Part shown: piece after piece, positions 1 through 13,168 of the stretch
How positions within the stretch are numbered: the first letter of the stretch is position 1
How the letters are laid out: the number at the start of each line of letters is the position of its first letter
Assembly: GCA_903813345.2 (NCBI GenBank)
Contig: CAIIXF020000001.1
Span: 42,379,366 to 42,443,365, forward strand
Reading direction: 5' to 3'
Source of the DNA: Owenia fusiformis
Taxonomy: Eukaryota > Annelida > Polychaeta > Sabellida > Oweniidae
DNA length: 64,000 nt
The notes under the pieces: generated by a model
The model's input: the letters and a program-made list of their open reading frames with translations, nothing else
The model's database searches: none
What the model was told of the DNA's origin: nothing
Program-made: the position numbers and the translations under genes

Positions 1-2018
1 CAAGTCTTGTGACCCCAATACAACATAAGTGTGAAACGAAACGTGTTTAGTCAAATATAGGGTGGGGGGTGGGGCGGGGGGGGGGTTACATATCATGCTT
101 GTATATGACCAAACTAATTCTCAAGCGCCTTGTCCGCTATTCAATTTATGAAAGGTGATAAGACAGTTCTCACTTTTTCCAAAGTATTTCCCATAAAATT
201 GTTCTAATTTAAGAATAGATTATATAGCTATAGCAAGAAACTGTAAGCATACACAAATAGTTAAGCTACCTACAAACGTGCCTGAATCCAAAAGAGAAAA
301 TCATCCACACACGGAATCGAAAGAACAGAAACAGTATTTGTCAGTAGTGTAACAAAAATGATAACGACGATATGAAATCAAATCTTAAAATGCCATTTGT
401 GGCCATGGTGTCATGAATTCATAGAAAATTTAGGCAAAAGTGGAGAATTCACTGCTAAGACTGATATGTTTTGTTCTATTCATTAAAACTGTACACGTAC
501 TGCTAAGTTATGTAATAGACTACTAAACGTTATGATATTTTGTTATAATAAAATAATTAAGTCCAGATACAAAATCAGTTAATTTATCCCCATTAGTCAT
601 ATTTACCGGATAATTATATTAATTTCTTTCTTTCACTGAATTCTTTCATTTTGAATTTTGCATATTTTGGCGTCTTGCTCTTTGTGACACTATAAGAAAG
701 ATTGAAAAAGTACGTTTTGGCAACAAATATGTACAATGCATGCACAAAGGTCAAGATGAAAAAGCTTAGACGACAGTGTTACAGAGTGACAGAACAGAGA
801 CAAATGAAACATGTGCACGACAAAAAAGTTTCTGTGAAGGCAAATGCGTTTACAACGAATCCATTAGCAATGATAGTTTCAGTGAGTTAAGGGCCAAATT
901 GTTATGTTCATCGATGAGATGAATTGATGGGAGTTAAATAAATCTATAGCATTAAACGATTACATCATTCTGTAACATTATCGAGTGTGTTTAGGCCAGG
1001 ATATGGGCGACTCTCTTCGCAGATGTAGAATGGAGCTAAACGTCATGGGGAAAATCCTCGCGAGCGCCACCTTCCGTGTCCCGATTTAGCAAGTATTGGT
1101 ACCATATGCACCACTCGACTTCGTGGAATACATAAAGTAATTGCCTCATTATTCTAGATCTCCCGAAGAGTGCAATCAAGAAAATATGGAATGATTTGAA
1201 TTGTTTCTTTCGCCAGAGGTACTCTCCACCTCAAATATGCAATGTGCGATCGACAGTCGGGAAGAAATGAAATCGTTTCTCTCGTAAAAAGATGAATCTA
1301 TTTCTCCAGGGTATTTTGGTCTTTACAATGATGTAATGCTGCGTAAAATACTATTTTATTGTGAATGTCAAAGGTTAACATGGAACTGAATTGGAAACAT
1401 TTTAGGAGAATCTAATCATAGTTTAACGAGTGTATTGACTTACGAATACACAATTTATGGACGTTAATTGTGAATTTGTAACCAAGGCACGTTCCCAAAT
1501 AATCATTTTCCCTGTACTGTTCTTTTACAGGCGTTTAATTAAGCGTATTTCACCCTGCAAAGTATTTAACTCGTAGAAACATGAATTGTGAGTGCTCCCG
1601 AAAGTATGCTAATTGACCAACCTTTGGTCTAATTCATGAATTTTAATACTAACCAATCTTACGAAAATAAAAAAGATTAAAATAATGGAAATGTCAACAG
1701 TAGATTTGTTGAACATATTGAACAGATTTGCTTGAACAGATCATGATGTCAGATTTAAGCACGGTAAGTGCAAGCACATCCCCGTTTTTCAATTTTCCAT
1801 ATTTCGTTTTAGTCGAGATCATCTAATTTTTGCTTTGGACCCCCCCCCCCTCCTTCACCATTGTAAAGGATTGCCTTAATACGGCAAGGTAGCTGAAATA
1901 TAATCTAAATTGAGTAAAGCGGTTTTAGTACATCTTTAATAAAGTAACGTTGCGTGTTTCCTACTATACAGAAATTCTCCATCAATCTGTGTGAATGATA
2001 GTATTGAGAAGGGATATA
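1..2018. other. Intergenic DNA, no gene seen
   Basis: AT-rich sequence with no open frame that looks coding. It contains a G-rich run at about 58-86 and a C-run near 1840. A slightly GC-richer patch at about 990-1100 has stops in every frame I followed. Nothing else is supportable. Confidence 0.6.
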
Positions 2019-2020
2019 TA

Positions 2021-3012
2021 CAGTGCATATAAAAAACGCAACAGATTGTTATCTTGGAAAAGCACAAAACCAGTGATAACAGCATTGATTTCATTCAATG
2101 CACCATAAAGCCATGTGTCTTCTCTTTACAATGATATATCATTCATTAATATTTGGTCATGGTTGAGTGAGTAATCATTCCATTTGCAAAGTGGGCCAAA
2201 ATTAGCTTAGGGCCAAGTTATAAACATTGCAAAAGTCAGTGTACGGAGCCTGATGCAATATTGGACGAAAACATTAAACCAATGCTGACTGCATCCTTTT
2301 AATTCAATGTACCAAAAAGCCAAATTACTCCTCTTTGCAATGGAATATCATTCATTCACAGGGAGTCATCTCTGGCCGAATAATCATTAATTTTGCAAAG
2401 TGGGGCAAAAATCAGCTCGGACCCAAGTTTAAAACATTGCAAAAGTCAGTACAAGGGGCAAAGGGGCTATTGGAAGAAGGTGTGACAGGTATGGCATAGA
2501 CAGTAAAGTGTTCATACTCATACTCTTGCAAGAATACATCCTATACCCCTCCAAATTGCCACCACTTCCTTGCACATAAAGATGCGCTCATCTGTCCACG
2601 TCATGCATGGTTCAGCCCTGAATCATGTGTGGGTTAAAGCAAAGAAAAGCAGCCCATGGGCAAATCTTTCTCGAGGTTTTGCAGTATCTGGTGGAGGAAT
2701 TGTGAGCACAGATGCTCCTGAGATAGCTCCAAAAGAAAGATTCACAACAATTCAAGTCAGAGGAACTTCCATTGGCACTTAGCCCTTGCACTGATTTTTT
2801 CAATATCTAAAACTTGGCTCAGAGCCGATTTTGACCCACTGTGCAAATGGAAGGACCCACCCGACCCAACTATTACCACATGTGAATGAATGACATATCA
2901 TTGCAAAGAGGGGAGACATGGCTTTATGGTACATTAAATGAAATTGATGTAGTCATCACTAGTTTTGTCATTTTACGAGATAACTACTTGTTGCGTTTTT
3001 TGATACGCCCTG
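2021..3012. mobile_element. Tc1/mariner-type inverted-repeat element (about 1 kb)
   Basis: The ends are inverted: left CAGTGCATATAAAAAACGCA, right (reverse complement) CAGGGCGTATCAAAAAACGC. Both sit directly next to TA (2019-2020 and 3013-3014), the target duplication typical of Tc1/mariner. The inverted similarity extends about 200 bp inward, including 'catggctttatggt'-like and 'gcaaatgga'-like blocks. The middle (about 2570-2800) has short open frames on both strands, but I cannot recognise a transposase, so this is probably non-autonomous. Confidence 0.8.
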
Positions 3013-3077
3013 TACATGTATAAGGGTGAACCGTTGTAACAGGCTATATTTCCCTTATTACTTGCAGGATACTTTTA

Positions 3078-3187
3078 GTCTTGCTCAAAGACTGTATCCC
3101 CCCCGTCACCTTCACTCTCTTTACCTGACAATATACAGAGAGAAGGATAAGGGGGAGGGGAGTACAGGGTCTTTTAAGCAAGACCAG
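3078..3187. repeat. Imperfect palindrome
   Basis: GTCTTGCTCAAAGACTGTAT at the left is mirrored by 'cagggtcttttaagcaagac' at the right, with a C-run facing a G-run inside and 'ctctctttacctgac...cagagagaagg' near the centre. This is a stem of roughly 50 nt per side with mismatches. It may be a remnant of a small foldback element. Confidence 0.45.
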
Positions 3188-3270
3188 AATACTTTCATAT
3201 TTTCACATGTTGTAGAGGAAGGTCTAAAATTTATGTTTGTACCATACATTCTTCTTTGCAGAAAGTATTA

Positions 3271-6200
3271 GCTCCAACCAAACATCACTGAAATGGATAA
3301 AATGTGAACTTCAACATCTGTGATTCTTCAACCCTTCAACAATCTTCCCATGGACAATTTTAGCCGCAGACTGAAAAACCTAATGTTTTCTGACTTTGTT
3401 TGGTTTAGAATCCCACATATTATGGTGTAAAAATTAGCATCTTACCCCCGTTAGTTGCAAAGTTATTGTGATCCAAAAAATGTTAAGTTTCGGAAAAGAA
3501 GAAAACATCTTCCAGTGAAATCGCAACATACCCTTTATGGTCTCAAAATGTCAGCATCTTCATTTAATCATGGACCAATTCTAATATAATATGGCTCAAA
3601 ACACTGAATATTAAATTTCCTTTTAATTTGATTTTTGTAAGATATTTACATAGAAGGGTTCTGAGATGTAAGGTCACAGGGGGTAACTTTGCCCCCTCCA
3701 GCCGTTTGTTTAAGTAACATGCCCCTAATAGTTGAATGGTTAAAACTGCTTCAAAATGGTCAATGAAAGTTTGAAAAGTGTTTACTGCTCAAATATTGTC
3801 CCATATGAAATAGGGTTTAAACAGACCTATATCTGTCACTGAAGGCTTTTTTATGATCATCCAATGTGTTCCAACAATTTCCGTGAATCACATGATACTA
3901 TTTTGCTCAATGTCTAATTATAGGCATGTTTGTTTTGTCTTGTATTATTTTCAAAATTAGTATAAATTATGGCATCAACAAACATTTTAGACCTTGTTCT
4001 ACAAGATTTTATAATATGAGCCAATTCATGCATGTATTAGCCTGTTGCAGGGGTTCACCTTTTTGGACCACCTTGTATATTAAGAGGCTGCCAATAGCTT
4101 GGAATTTTATTTTTCAGTTCAAAGAAGCTTTGATTAACCATCTTGTGTCTCAGTACGCAAAAACATATCTGCCATTTTAGTATTGCAAGTAATAACGATT
4201 GTTCAAAGGACCTACTGTATATAAGAATACTTTCAAAAATTGGCTGGCTTTAGACGATTGCCTTTTATTAAAATGTGGTCAAAATATTTAATGACAAGCA
4301 GGAAATGGCACTTGTAACTGTTTCACCAAGCGACAGTTGTGTCATTTAAGCTATGAAAAAATATGTTCTGATGTCCGATAATAGGATTTTCTTACCTATA
4401 TTTTAGCCATATCCGGGCTCTCAGGTTGTAATGTTCTATTTATTTCAAAAACAATGTGTATTGTATTGTCAGTTTGTTAAACAGAATGCCTGAGAAGAAA
4501 AAAATCATGCAGGGAGGAATATATTATGTTGTCATAGACTTGAGAGCAATGGATCGAAATCGTCAGTTGGAATCGACGTCTCACCATCTTCTAGTAAACC
4601 TATATTCTCTGAGACGAATTACCTTATGAACAATCGTCTAAATAATTCAACTAAAAACGCTGTAAAAGTATTAATATGTCTTTCACAAGATTTGTTATTA
4701 TTAATACTGAATCTACCGTTTACAAAAAGATTATATTAATATTTACTTCCAACACGAAATAGATTTGTTCAATTCATAACAAGCAGTTCTAGGGTGTATC
4801 ACAAAGTAGTTCTGCATGTCGTGATTTTTGAGTTGGGAACCGCTACTGGCCAAACTGCATGCCCTAATTCACGTCACCATACTAGTCAATGGGTAAAAGG
4901 GCAAACGCCTAACTTTTTATCTCGAGTTATGGATTTATATGGCCTCACTGGCCTATCTGAGGTTCTTAACCTATGTCTAAGCTACATTTTGACACTAAAC
5001 TCAATAGGGGCTAAACATCTACTTTTTGAAATAATTGGTCAATTGTGACACTACCCCCTCTCTCTGCCGACAGTAATTGAAATTCACAAAAATGAAGGCA
5101 AAATTAATACGCCACTTGATTCGAAATTTTCCTTCATATAACCCAAACTGTGCCTACATACTAGCTTACTGACTCGTCATGATCACAATTGTGTTGGGAC
5201 TACATTCATTTTTGAAAACTACTTTTTTCTCAGCGGAAGTGACGTATTAGGGCATTTGGGTCACCTTTGTTTCGTGGTATGAGGAAAGTAGTTCTATTAT
5301 AAACCTGTTTGGGGGCTTCAATGGTATACTACAGCACCATCTTTGGATAGAATACTCTAATTTGCAGATGAAAAATGCCCAGAACAACTGGAAAATCTGT
5401 GGTGATAACAGTGATCGGCGGTAAAATATTTGGGATTATTTTCTGCGGATGGATGCGCTTGATAGTGGTGAATTGGTCAATGTGATGATAAACATGACGA
5501 CATTTTGGTACTCCAACTATGTAAGAGAGCAGAACTTTTAATTTTCGTGTGATATATTTTTGAATTCTTTTGACATGATAATAAGATGTTTCGCTGCATT
5601 TCTCTGAAATACTTTGAAAATCGATGGGCTGCGATTTGAGAAATTCTAATTTGAACTTTGTCAATTCAACATGCATCCCAATGGTACAAAAAGGAGAGTT
5701 CTACCTCTGGGTCTTGACTTTTTCATCGAACAGATATCTGATATGGTACTCACTGTTCCAGGCTTTGCAAAATTATGCATCCACGCTCGTAAAGACCAAA
5801 CACAGGGGCTATTTGTAATTAAGGAGGACACAAAGGGGAGTTGTAAGGGACACTATCTAAATCTCTTTAGTCGTTAACTTATCGTTCAGCAAATAATAGA
5901 AACGCTGTCAGCATAATGATCAGCACGTTCATTATCATGGGATAATCGAGTCGAGTAGTTTTTGCACATTTCAGAAGCCCTTCATTATTTCTAAAAAGTA
6001 GATAAAGGAAGCAATAGATACCCTCAATTCGTTGTATTAAGTAATGTAAAGTATCACAGCACAGAATTATCGAATTAGTATGGTCCCAAAACAATCAAAT
6101 GATAATGGGTTAAACCATTTAAATCTTTTCTATAAGTGCGCAGTAAATCATTGACTACGATACTCTCATACGAAGTAATTAGTGACTTTTACTAGTCCCA

Positions 6201-6754
6201 TTGACCTTTCAATAATTCGGTGCCTATAGCTATTTTAAAGAAAGTGATTACATATTGAACTTTTCTTAGAGCTTGTGGGACAATTTACGATAATTTATAT
6301 TTTAAAAAACTGTTGTTGTACTCGAGACTGCGACATATATGTTGATTTCATGGACATGCAATGTGTTATTTTTTGTTGACGAGACTTTAAGCAATCGTAA
6401 CCATAACGTACTTGTTTGGAATATTGCTTATCTTTTTAAAAAAATATCATTTTAATGATGGATTTTAGACAATTAAGATTTTTTTTATATTTTAGGCAAA
6501 TATAAACTCGGATTTACGAAAGCTAATTACTCCGAGCTTTTCTACGACCTATTACGACCCCGACGCTTTAATCAAGCTTTGTTACGCTTTGGTGCCGCTT
6601 TACAAGTAGCTTTAAAGCGCCATGCTTTGGTGCCGCTTTGCTAGCCGATTCATTCATTGAAATTATTTTCTTTATGTGGAACAGTATCGCAATTAAAGAC
6701 GTCGAGACATCTATTGGACCAAATGAACTACAGACTATATAAGGCACATATGAA
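3271..6754. other. Intergenic DNA, no gene seen
   Basis: The longest open frames (4794-5048 plus; 5329-5676 minus, 115 codons) show no recognisable domain, no splice context and no biased composition. A sequence at about 4055-4080 (GGACCACCTTGTA) resembles one end of a mariner-like element, but I found no partner end. A run of short degenerate repeats ('acgctttggtgccgcttt') lies at about 6560-6640. Confidence 0.5.
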
Positions 6755-7949
6755 CAGGGTGGGCAAAAAACGTCCACATTTTTGTTTATGCTACAACGTT
6801 GTTGATATTACAGACAAATGTATAAACCATATATCAATGGAAAGATAATTCAATTTCAAACAAAATGATATATAATTCATATCACATAATGGAGTATTCG
6901 TCTTGAAATATCATTTCGATTACCACAGGGGTCTAAATCTTGATTTACCAATTGCTGAATACAGAATGGCATGAACTGACCAGACAGATAAACCCCATAT
7001 GTTGGCATAGGGGATATAATTTCAATTATTCCAAATTGTTAATTTATGTATCAGATAAAAGAAAATTGATTTACAAATGCAATGTTATTGAGTTCTTAAA
7101 CCATATTGATAGGTCAGCCTAAATAATGTAGCGAAGTTTGTATGAAATAGCTGGAAACTCATTTCCAAGACATCTTTTTAAAATTAAAATCAATGTAATA
7201 TATTTACAATATCTAAGCACAAGTGCCAAAGGGAAAGGACCAAAAGTTGTAATGGAACTTAGCAAAAAAGCAAACTCTGTGTGCATACCAGTCAAGAAAA
7301 ACAAACCCCATATATCCCAAAACCATGATCTAACGTGTTGTTTTAAGATGAGCTAACAAGTTGTAGTGGCTATGACCCCAAGAAGGAGTATTAGGTGCCA
7401 CATAGTGGTATTTTGGACACAATGCCTGTTTAAAGATAAAAATATCAGGAAATGGGCAATAATGATCTAGTTCTTATATACAAAATTGACTTATCAGACA
7501 TTTTGAATGTTAGACAATGTAATTATAGACACCAGAAGAGGAACTAATATTAATAGAAATTTATTCAATTTTATGGGCTATGGCAAAATTTCAATTGAGT
7601 TTCTTTGCAAAATGTGTTTGAAGCAAATATCAATGTATTCATCAATCAAACTCAACTCCAATACTTTTTCTTTAAATGTAAAAGCCTTAAATTGTTGATT
7701 TACTAAGCAATGTGATATTATGCAATAAGCCCAAAACATATAGCAAAATCTTGTTTTTGACTACTTCTACCTTCATGATACGGAAACTATTATGAAGTCG
7801 CTAATTTAGTCATTTATATTTTATGAATCATGCATTATCTTGTTGGGAATTGAATTATCTTTCTAATGATATTTGATTTATGGATATTCCCAACATATCA
7901 GCAAAGATATTACAAAAATAAAAATATGGACGCTTTTTGGCCCACTCTG
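6755..7949. mobile_element. Inverted-repeat DNA element (1.2 kb), mariner-like ends
   Basis: Left end CAGGGTGGGCAAAAAACGTC matches the reverse complement of the right end, CAGAGTGGGCCAAAAAGCGT. The similarity runs about 110 bp inward ('...atatcaatggaaagataattcaa' against '...atatcattagaaagataattcaa'). The right flank is TA; the left flank is AA, perhaps a mutated TA. Internal open frames (such as 7138-7356) match nothing I know. A non-autonomous or decayed element is likely. Confidence 0.72.
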
Positions 7950-8754
7950 TACATTGACCATCGGTTCAATATCGTATTTTTGAGGTGTATTATTATGAAG
8001 TAAGACATCGTAGGTCCCATATCGAACAAAATATGGCGACAAGTGGAAAATCTGCGATATTTAGGAAAACATATGAACATGCCTGCCAACGATGAATGAA
8101 TAAAACTTTCCTCGTGAAGGAGACGAATCATCATGAAATCTGCTCGGGTTGTCAGTGGACCCTCCTCATGCTTTTTTATATTGTATTTCTTTATTTCAAA
8201 TCATAACAATAATCACAAATGCATTAGCGGCTTTGTAAGGTACATTATAAGCCACTTTTAAGATATCGATTCACAAAGCAAGGTCTGCAAATGATCTGAT
8301 AGTAATGGTACACAATTGTAATAGATCACTAGACTGCCTGGGGTCCCTCAACACAGTTCCTGATAAACACTGCACCCAACTTCTAAATATCAATGTTTTG
8401 CTCTGGTCATAAAGAGTAAATTTAAGTTTTTCCTGTCTTTTCTTACATGAATTTCTGTATCAAATATTAAGATCATTAAATTGTTCAAAGTAATAAAATA
8501 ATTTTGCTGAATGTGACAGGAGCATTTAACAACAGAACAGTAGATGAACACTACCTTGTTTGTTAAATAGACCTGTTCTGTAAGTATTGCTGGAGTATTA
8601 AAACAGTAAACATTGTATTTATGGTACAAGATCCTCGTCGTCAAAAGTATCATTTTGTTCAAAACGATGAAGAAATTGTGAATCTTTGTATGGTGAAACT
8701 AAATTATATTGCAATTTACTTTTTCCGCCAGAGCAAGTTGAAGTTGAGTTGAGT

Positions 8755-9850
8755 AAAAATGAGGGTAGATCCCCTCCCTCGAATTATTAGAGGGGGAGGG
8801 CACTCCACATGTAGAAGTTCCTTATATGTATGCCTAAGATGCTCAATCAATATAAAGTTTACATTTTTTAGCCAATTTGCAAGATATTTGTAATCTATAT
8901 GATTTTTAGTCTTTAACTACCACCCAATTCAATTGTGACTATGTCTAATTTGAAGAGTATTCGCTCATAACTTATTTGTAGCCAATAAAAAATCCGTCAA
9001 CAAGAATAGGGGGTCATTTTGAAAAAATATCTTACGAGTACATTTTTTTGCAAACTCTTTTTTATTATGAAAAAGCTGGTAAATTGATTGAAAGTTCACT
9101 TTTTATCAAACGTTTATTTTAGCCTTTTACTACCCCCGCCCCATTCAATTTAAGTATACCTAATTTCAAAGGTATTCTCTCATAACCTTTTTGCAGTTTA
9201 TGGACACATATGAAAAAAATGCACAACATTACTTCTTTTTAATCATGACTAAAATGGTTGGTTAACATATAGTATGCTACCTTTTGCAGGTTACTTGGAA
9301 TTCATCTCTTAGGTATTATATCATAGATCCAGAAAGTATGATAGTGATGTACCCAACTGATGTGGAGAAAAAAATCACAACCCCAACCCTTCTTCAACAA
9401 AGGGGTGGGGGTCAATATGAAAAATAGATTTAGTAGATCCATTATTTGTGCAAATTCTTTTTATCATACCCAAGATGATCAGTTAATATAAAGTTCCCTA
9501 TTTACTTGACATATTGTAAGATATTTTCCATTTATTTATTTTATTTATCATAAAAGATATAAAACATGCAACATGTCATAATCTAAGACACCACAATGGC
9601 ATATAAAAGTTGTAGCATGTGCTAGAAAAAAGTCTTCTAAATAAAAAAAATGTAAGACTAGAGTCCATATGTCGCAAGATGCAAGTAAAATTAATTCACT
9701 TAATTAAGTAGAATTAAGTATATTGGACTTGAAGCTACATACAAGGTTTTAAGAGTTCAGATTTTGAATTGCTTTTTTTATTTTCAGCCTTTTACTATCA
9801 CCTCCCTCCAATTCAATGTTAAGTTTTTGTTGTAGTAGTCTATAGCTCAT
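8755..9850. repeat. Degenerate tandem repeat array
   Basis: Related blocks recur about every 200-450 bp: 'ctttaactaccacccaattcaatt' near 8912, 'ccttttactacccccgccccattcaatt' near 9123 and 'ccttttactatcacctccctccaattcaat' near 9788. Intervening blocks 'gggggtca.tttgaaaaa...caaactctttt' (about 9010, 9405) and 'gatgctcaatcaatataaagtt' (about 8841, 9478) repeat in the same order. A short hairpin (CCCTCCCTC / GAGGGGGAGGG) lies at 8771-8800. No coding function is evident. Confidence 0.6.
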
Positions 9851-10422
9851 CGAACCCAATGAAAAGATTCAACAACATTGCAACATCGCTTGCCACCCAC
9901 TCTTGCTTCATAGCTTACTGCTTAAATACATTTTTTCTCGATTATAAATGTGTCTTTTTTAGGACTTATGGAGGCATATTAGAGCTCTCTTCCTGATATT
10001 TTTCATCTATAAATATTAAAAGATCTTAGAATTATGACAAAATATCTTCAAAATCCGTATTACCAACATTGTGAATTACTGAACATTAAATAATTAAATT
10101 ATTGATTTGGGAAAGTAATATGATAAAAAAAAAAAAACCTAAAACTACTTTCTTATATATTTACTACTTTAATCAACTTATTTTATCACAAGACAAAATC
10201 GTATGGAATAAATTGTAATAAGATGGTTATTAAGCTTGTTATTATGGTCTTACTAGTGGTTATTATTGAGTAATGGTACAGGTATCCGATATGGTATTGC
10301 AGCTTACACTTAAGTAATGGTACACGTATCCTTGGATTTTAGGCCCGAATACCGAGGTTTATTTTTTTGATTATCGTGTATTATTATTTTGTGTTAATAT
10401 TAGTTAACCATCTAACTATTGG

Positions 10423-11124
10423 CTACCATTTGCATTCGTTTGACTTCACTTCTTAAAATAGAGCTTCGTCTTCGTCTTGTAGTTTAACTACATGTAGACT
10501 CTGCACGCAGGGTAACTATTGGCATGATATTGATAACCTTGTTATATTAATATAGCGCATAGGCGTAGCCAGGGGGATGCGATGGGATGCGGTCGCACCC
10601 CCCCCCCCCCTCCATAACCAATGAAAATAGAACCATTAGATAGAAGAGAAAAGTCTTAAAATGCTTTTTTTGAAGCTTCTAGCTCGATTTTGAACGAAGT
10701 TGCACCAATTTTTGTAAAATTCAAAACAAATCTTCAAAAACATTTTTAATGCCACGATCGCACCCCTTCCCCCCGACTGAAAGCTGGCTACGCCACTGTA
10801 ACGTGTAATCAATACGCTACATTTTGTATGTTCAATTTGTATACTAAAAACTGTTATTAATCCACAGATTTAGATGAAGACAAGATAAAAATCCGAATCA
10901 AGAATGAAAAGGTGTCTAAGTATATAAATCTTAAGGGTAATGCATATTTGAATTAAACAGAGGCGGGTTAATTTATATTGTACTATGAATTACGCTATTA
11001 TTCAAAATTGCAGCTAAGATGCCTGTTTTATGATACCCTGCGTGCAGAGTCTAGTTAAACTACGTATACACTAAGACGAAGCTCTCTTTTAAAAGAAGTG
11101 AAGTCAAACGAATGCAAAGGGTAG
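10423..11124. mobile_element. Inverted-repeat element with about 100-bp arms, carrying a nested MITE
   Basis: The left arm (10423-10525) begins CTACCATTTGCATTCGTTTG and includes 'gacttcacttctt', 'gagcttcgtctt' and 'gactctgcacgcagggta'. The right arm (11031-11124) is its reverse complement. A hAT-like MITE lies between the arms. A solitary third arm in the right-hand orientation lies at 12141-12224. The target duplication is not clear. Confidence 0.75.
10558..10798. mobile_element. hAT-like MITE ('GGCGTAGCCAG' ends), nested
   Basis: Left CATAGGCGTAGCCAGG and right CTGGCTACGCCACTG are inverted; the right end read outward is CAGTGGCGTAGCCAG, a typical hAT-type terminus. Subterminal C-runs and 'cgatcgcacccc' follow on both sides. 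I cannot see a clear 8-bp duplication, so the superfamily is inferred from the terminus only. Confidence 0.65.
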
Positions 11125-11956
11125 TTTTATGAAAAATATCACGAAAGATGTATTCTAGATATCAGTAGTATTCTCAGAAATTTATTATCCGAAACGGATA
11201 ACATCTGGCCACTCAGACAAACAATCGCAGACATAGGCTAAGCTTGTTTATTTAACAGTTAGATTTGTTGACTTACCGATCCGTATTTCAATCTCCGGGA
11301 AGACGTTCTTTTCACTTTGTATTTGCGTGCAGTGTAATATAAGTTGATACTTTTGTTCAAAAATGTACTTTTAATGGCCATTTTATGCCTTTTATTTTCA
11401 AATTATGTTTTGATGTAAGTGTGAAAAGTCAAGAAACATCAACCCCGACTTTTAATTAAAAAATGTTGGTTAATCACTTATGGCAAATCACAAGGTTGAT
11501 GATGTCAACGGACCATGATCGTGGAAGGCTATCAATATCAGGTGTATATCGGATAGAAAATAAATATAGCTAATTTTTCGCACTGATATGATGATGACTA
11601 TTCTGGCGAATCGGGTAGATATTTCTCAGTTTTTTCCGATAATAAAACTATTCATTTCTATCAATTTAACAAACGGGGTCCTTTGAATGCACATTAAAAC
11701 TATAAAAGTATTTATTGGGCGTACATACTCGTTCTGTCATGTTACTTTCATTTCATTTGCAAGTTGTCCACATATTAATCCAGCGTTTTGTTTAATCAAA
11801 TTTCCCGCCCCTTGAGGTTTCCGACTGTAAAACTTAATATTTAATACTAACCAATGCATTCAGAATACAAATTTTCCATTTTTATTTCTCTGATAGATAA
11901 AGTCTCATTTTGAATCTGTTCGTGTATTAAAGAGTATGCGTTTATAATGCCGTGGT
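11125..11956. other. Intergenic DNA, no gene seen
   Basis: No open frame of note and no repeat beyond those listed separately. Confidence 0.5.
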
Positions 11957-12078
11957 CACATTTGCTCAGATTTTCAGCACCGGCGCCCGGCCGATGAGTA
12001 TTTTGTTCAAAATTGTATTCAATTCTGAACAAGATACTCAATCGGCCGGGCGCCGTAATGAAAATCGGAGCAAATGTT
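11957..12078. repeat. Near-perfect 120-bp palindrome
   Basis: Two arms of about 57 nt read as inverted copies: CATTTGCTCAGATTTTCAGC on the left against 'aatgaaaatcggagcaaatg' on the right. A GC-rich core (CGGCGCCCGGCCGATGAGTA / TACTCAATCGGCCGGGCGCC) lies inside and the loop is only a few bases. Open frames on both strands here are by-products of the symmetry. Confidence 0.85.
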
Positions 12079-12140
12079 ATCAAGTCATAACTGATGAAAA
12101 ATCAAATGAGAACATGAACATGGATAATAGGGGCACTATT

Positions 12141-12224
12141 ACGCTGCGTGCAGAGTCTAATTATAAACTACGAGAAGACGAAACTCTCATTTAAGAAGTG
12201 AAGTCGAACAAATGCAAAGGGTAG
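12141..12224 (+). repeat. Solitary arm of the 10.4-11.1 kb inverted repeat
   Basis: This copy, from CTGCGTGCAGAGTCTAATTA to 'aatgcaaagggtag', aligns with the right arm at 11031-11124 in the same orientation. No partner arm was found nearby. Confidence 0.7.
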
Positions 12225-12493
12225 GGTACTATAGAAGGGGATCATATAAAAGCACGATCTATTTTACAACGCCTTTAAGTTTTGTTGCCCTTTGTGCATT
12301 TCAAAAATAAAATATCTTAATCTGATTTGTTCCACCTTTCTTTTCGCTCAGTTCTGCAATATTATGTCCATATGTTGTTTAGGATTATGTCATTTGCGAA
12401 ATAGCTGTAAGACATTATGAGAATGAATATGGGAGATTCCACGATAATGTTGTTCACATGATTTTATGCACATACCTGCACAACAATCGCAGA

Positions 12494-12666
12494 CAGAAGT
12501 CTTAATATTGTCCAATAAAAAATAAGAATCTAACATTTAATGATAACAAAAGGATTAATTGCTTAGTTCTCTTTGTTTTAGTCTTTGTTTTCTTAAATGC
12601 GGAAGTGTACCAACATCACCTAGATTACATAAGAGATCATCTAACAGTCTAAAATTGCTTTTAATT
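12494..12666 (+). repeat. Direct repeat copy A (173 bp)
   Basis: This matches copy B at 12996-13168 with a constant offset of 502 bp. Shared words include 'aataagaatctaacatttaatga', 'gcggaagtgtaccaacatcacc' and 'agagatcatctaacagtctaaaattg'. The intervening sequence is not repeated, apart from a G-run at about 12710. Confidence 0.85.
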
Positions 12667-12995
12667 GCAAGTTAATGCATTCCGACCAAAATTTGTATAC
12701 CTGTAATTTGGGGGGGGGGGGCGATGTTACATCACATAACTACAACGTTCATATAGAAATATACAATAAGCATGTCCGTATAAAGCTAAAATTATAAAAA
12801 CTCATTTCAAAGTCATTCTGTTCATGGAAGCGTCAAGTTATGAAAAACAATGCTAAACACTCAAACAAATCGACTTGATTACCTTTGAAAACTTCTTGAG
12901 AGGAAATGGACAAATGTATTTTTCTAACTCATTAGAGCGTCTGTCTGATTGAAATACTATTTTTTAAATACAAACATAAATGATTTAATCTTGGT

Positions 12996-13168
12996 CAGAA
13001 GTCTGAACATTGTCCAACAAAATAATAAGAATCTAACATTTAATGATTACAAAAGCATTAATTGCTATATAGTCTTTGTCTTAGTCTTTGTTTTTCTAAC
13101 GGCGGAAGTGTACCAACATCACCTTGATTACAGAAGAGATCATCTAACAGTCTAAAATTGCTTTTAAT
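12996..13168 (+). repeat. Direct repeat copy B (173 bp)
   Basis: Partner of copy A at 12494-12666. A local 68-codon open frame (12949-13155) crosses it, but copy A lacks an equivalent uninterrupted frame, so it is unlikely to code. Confidence 0.85.

Noticed and set aside
2570-2803. Possible transposase within the 2.0-3.0 kb element
   Set aside because: Short frames on both strands with no DDE or helix-turn-helix pattern I could trace.
5329-5676. 115-codon minus-strand ORF
   Set aside because: No recognisable domain, no splice or promoter context, composition like random AT-rich DNA.
11847-12194. Overlapping similar ORFs on both strands at the 12.0-kb palindrome
   Set aside because: The mirror-image peptides are a direct consequence of the palindrome.
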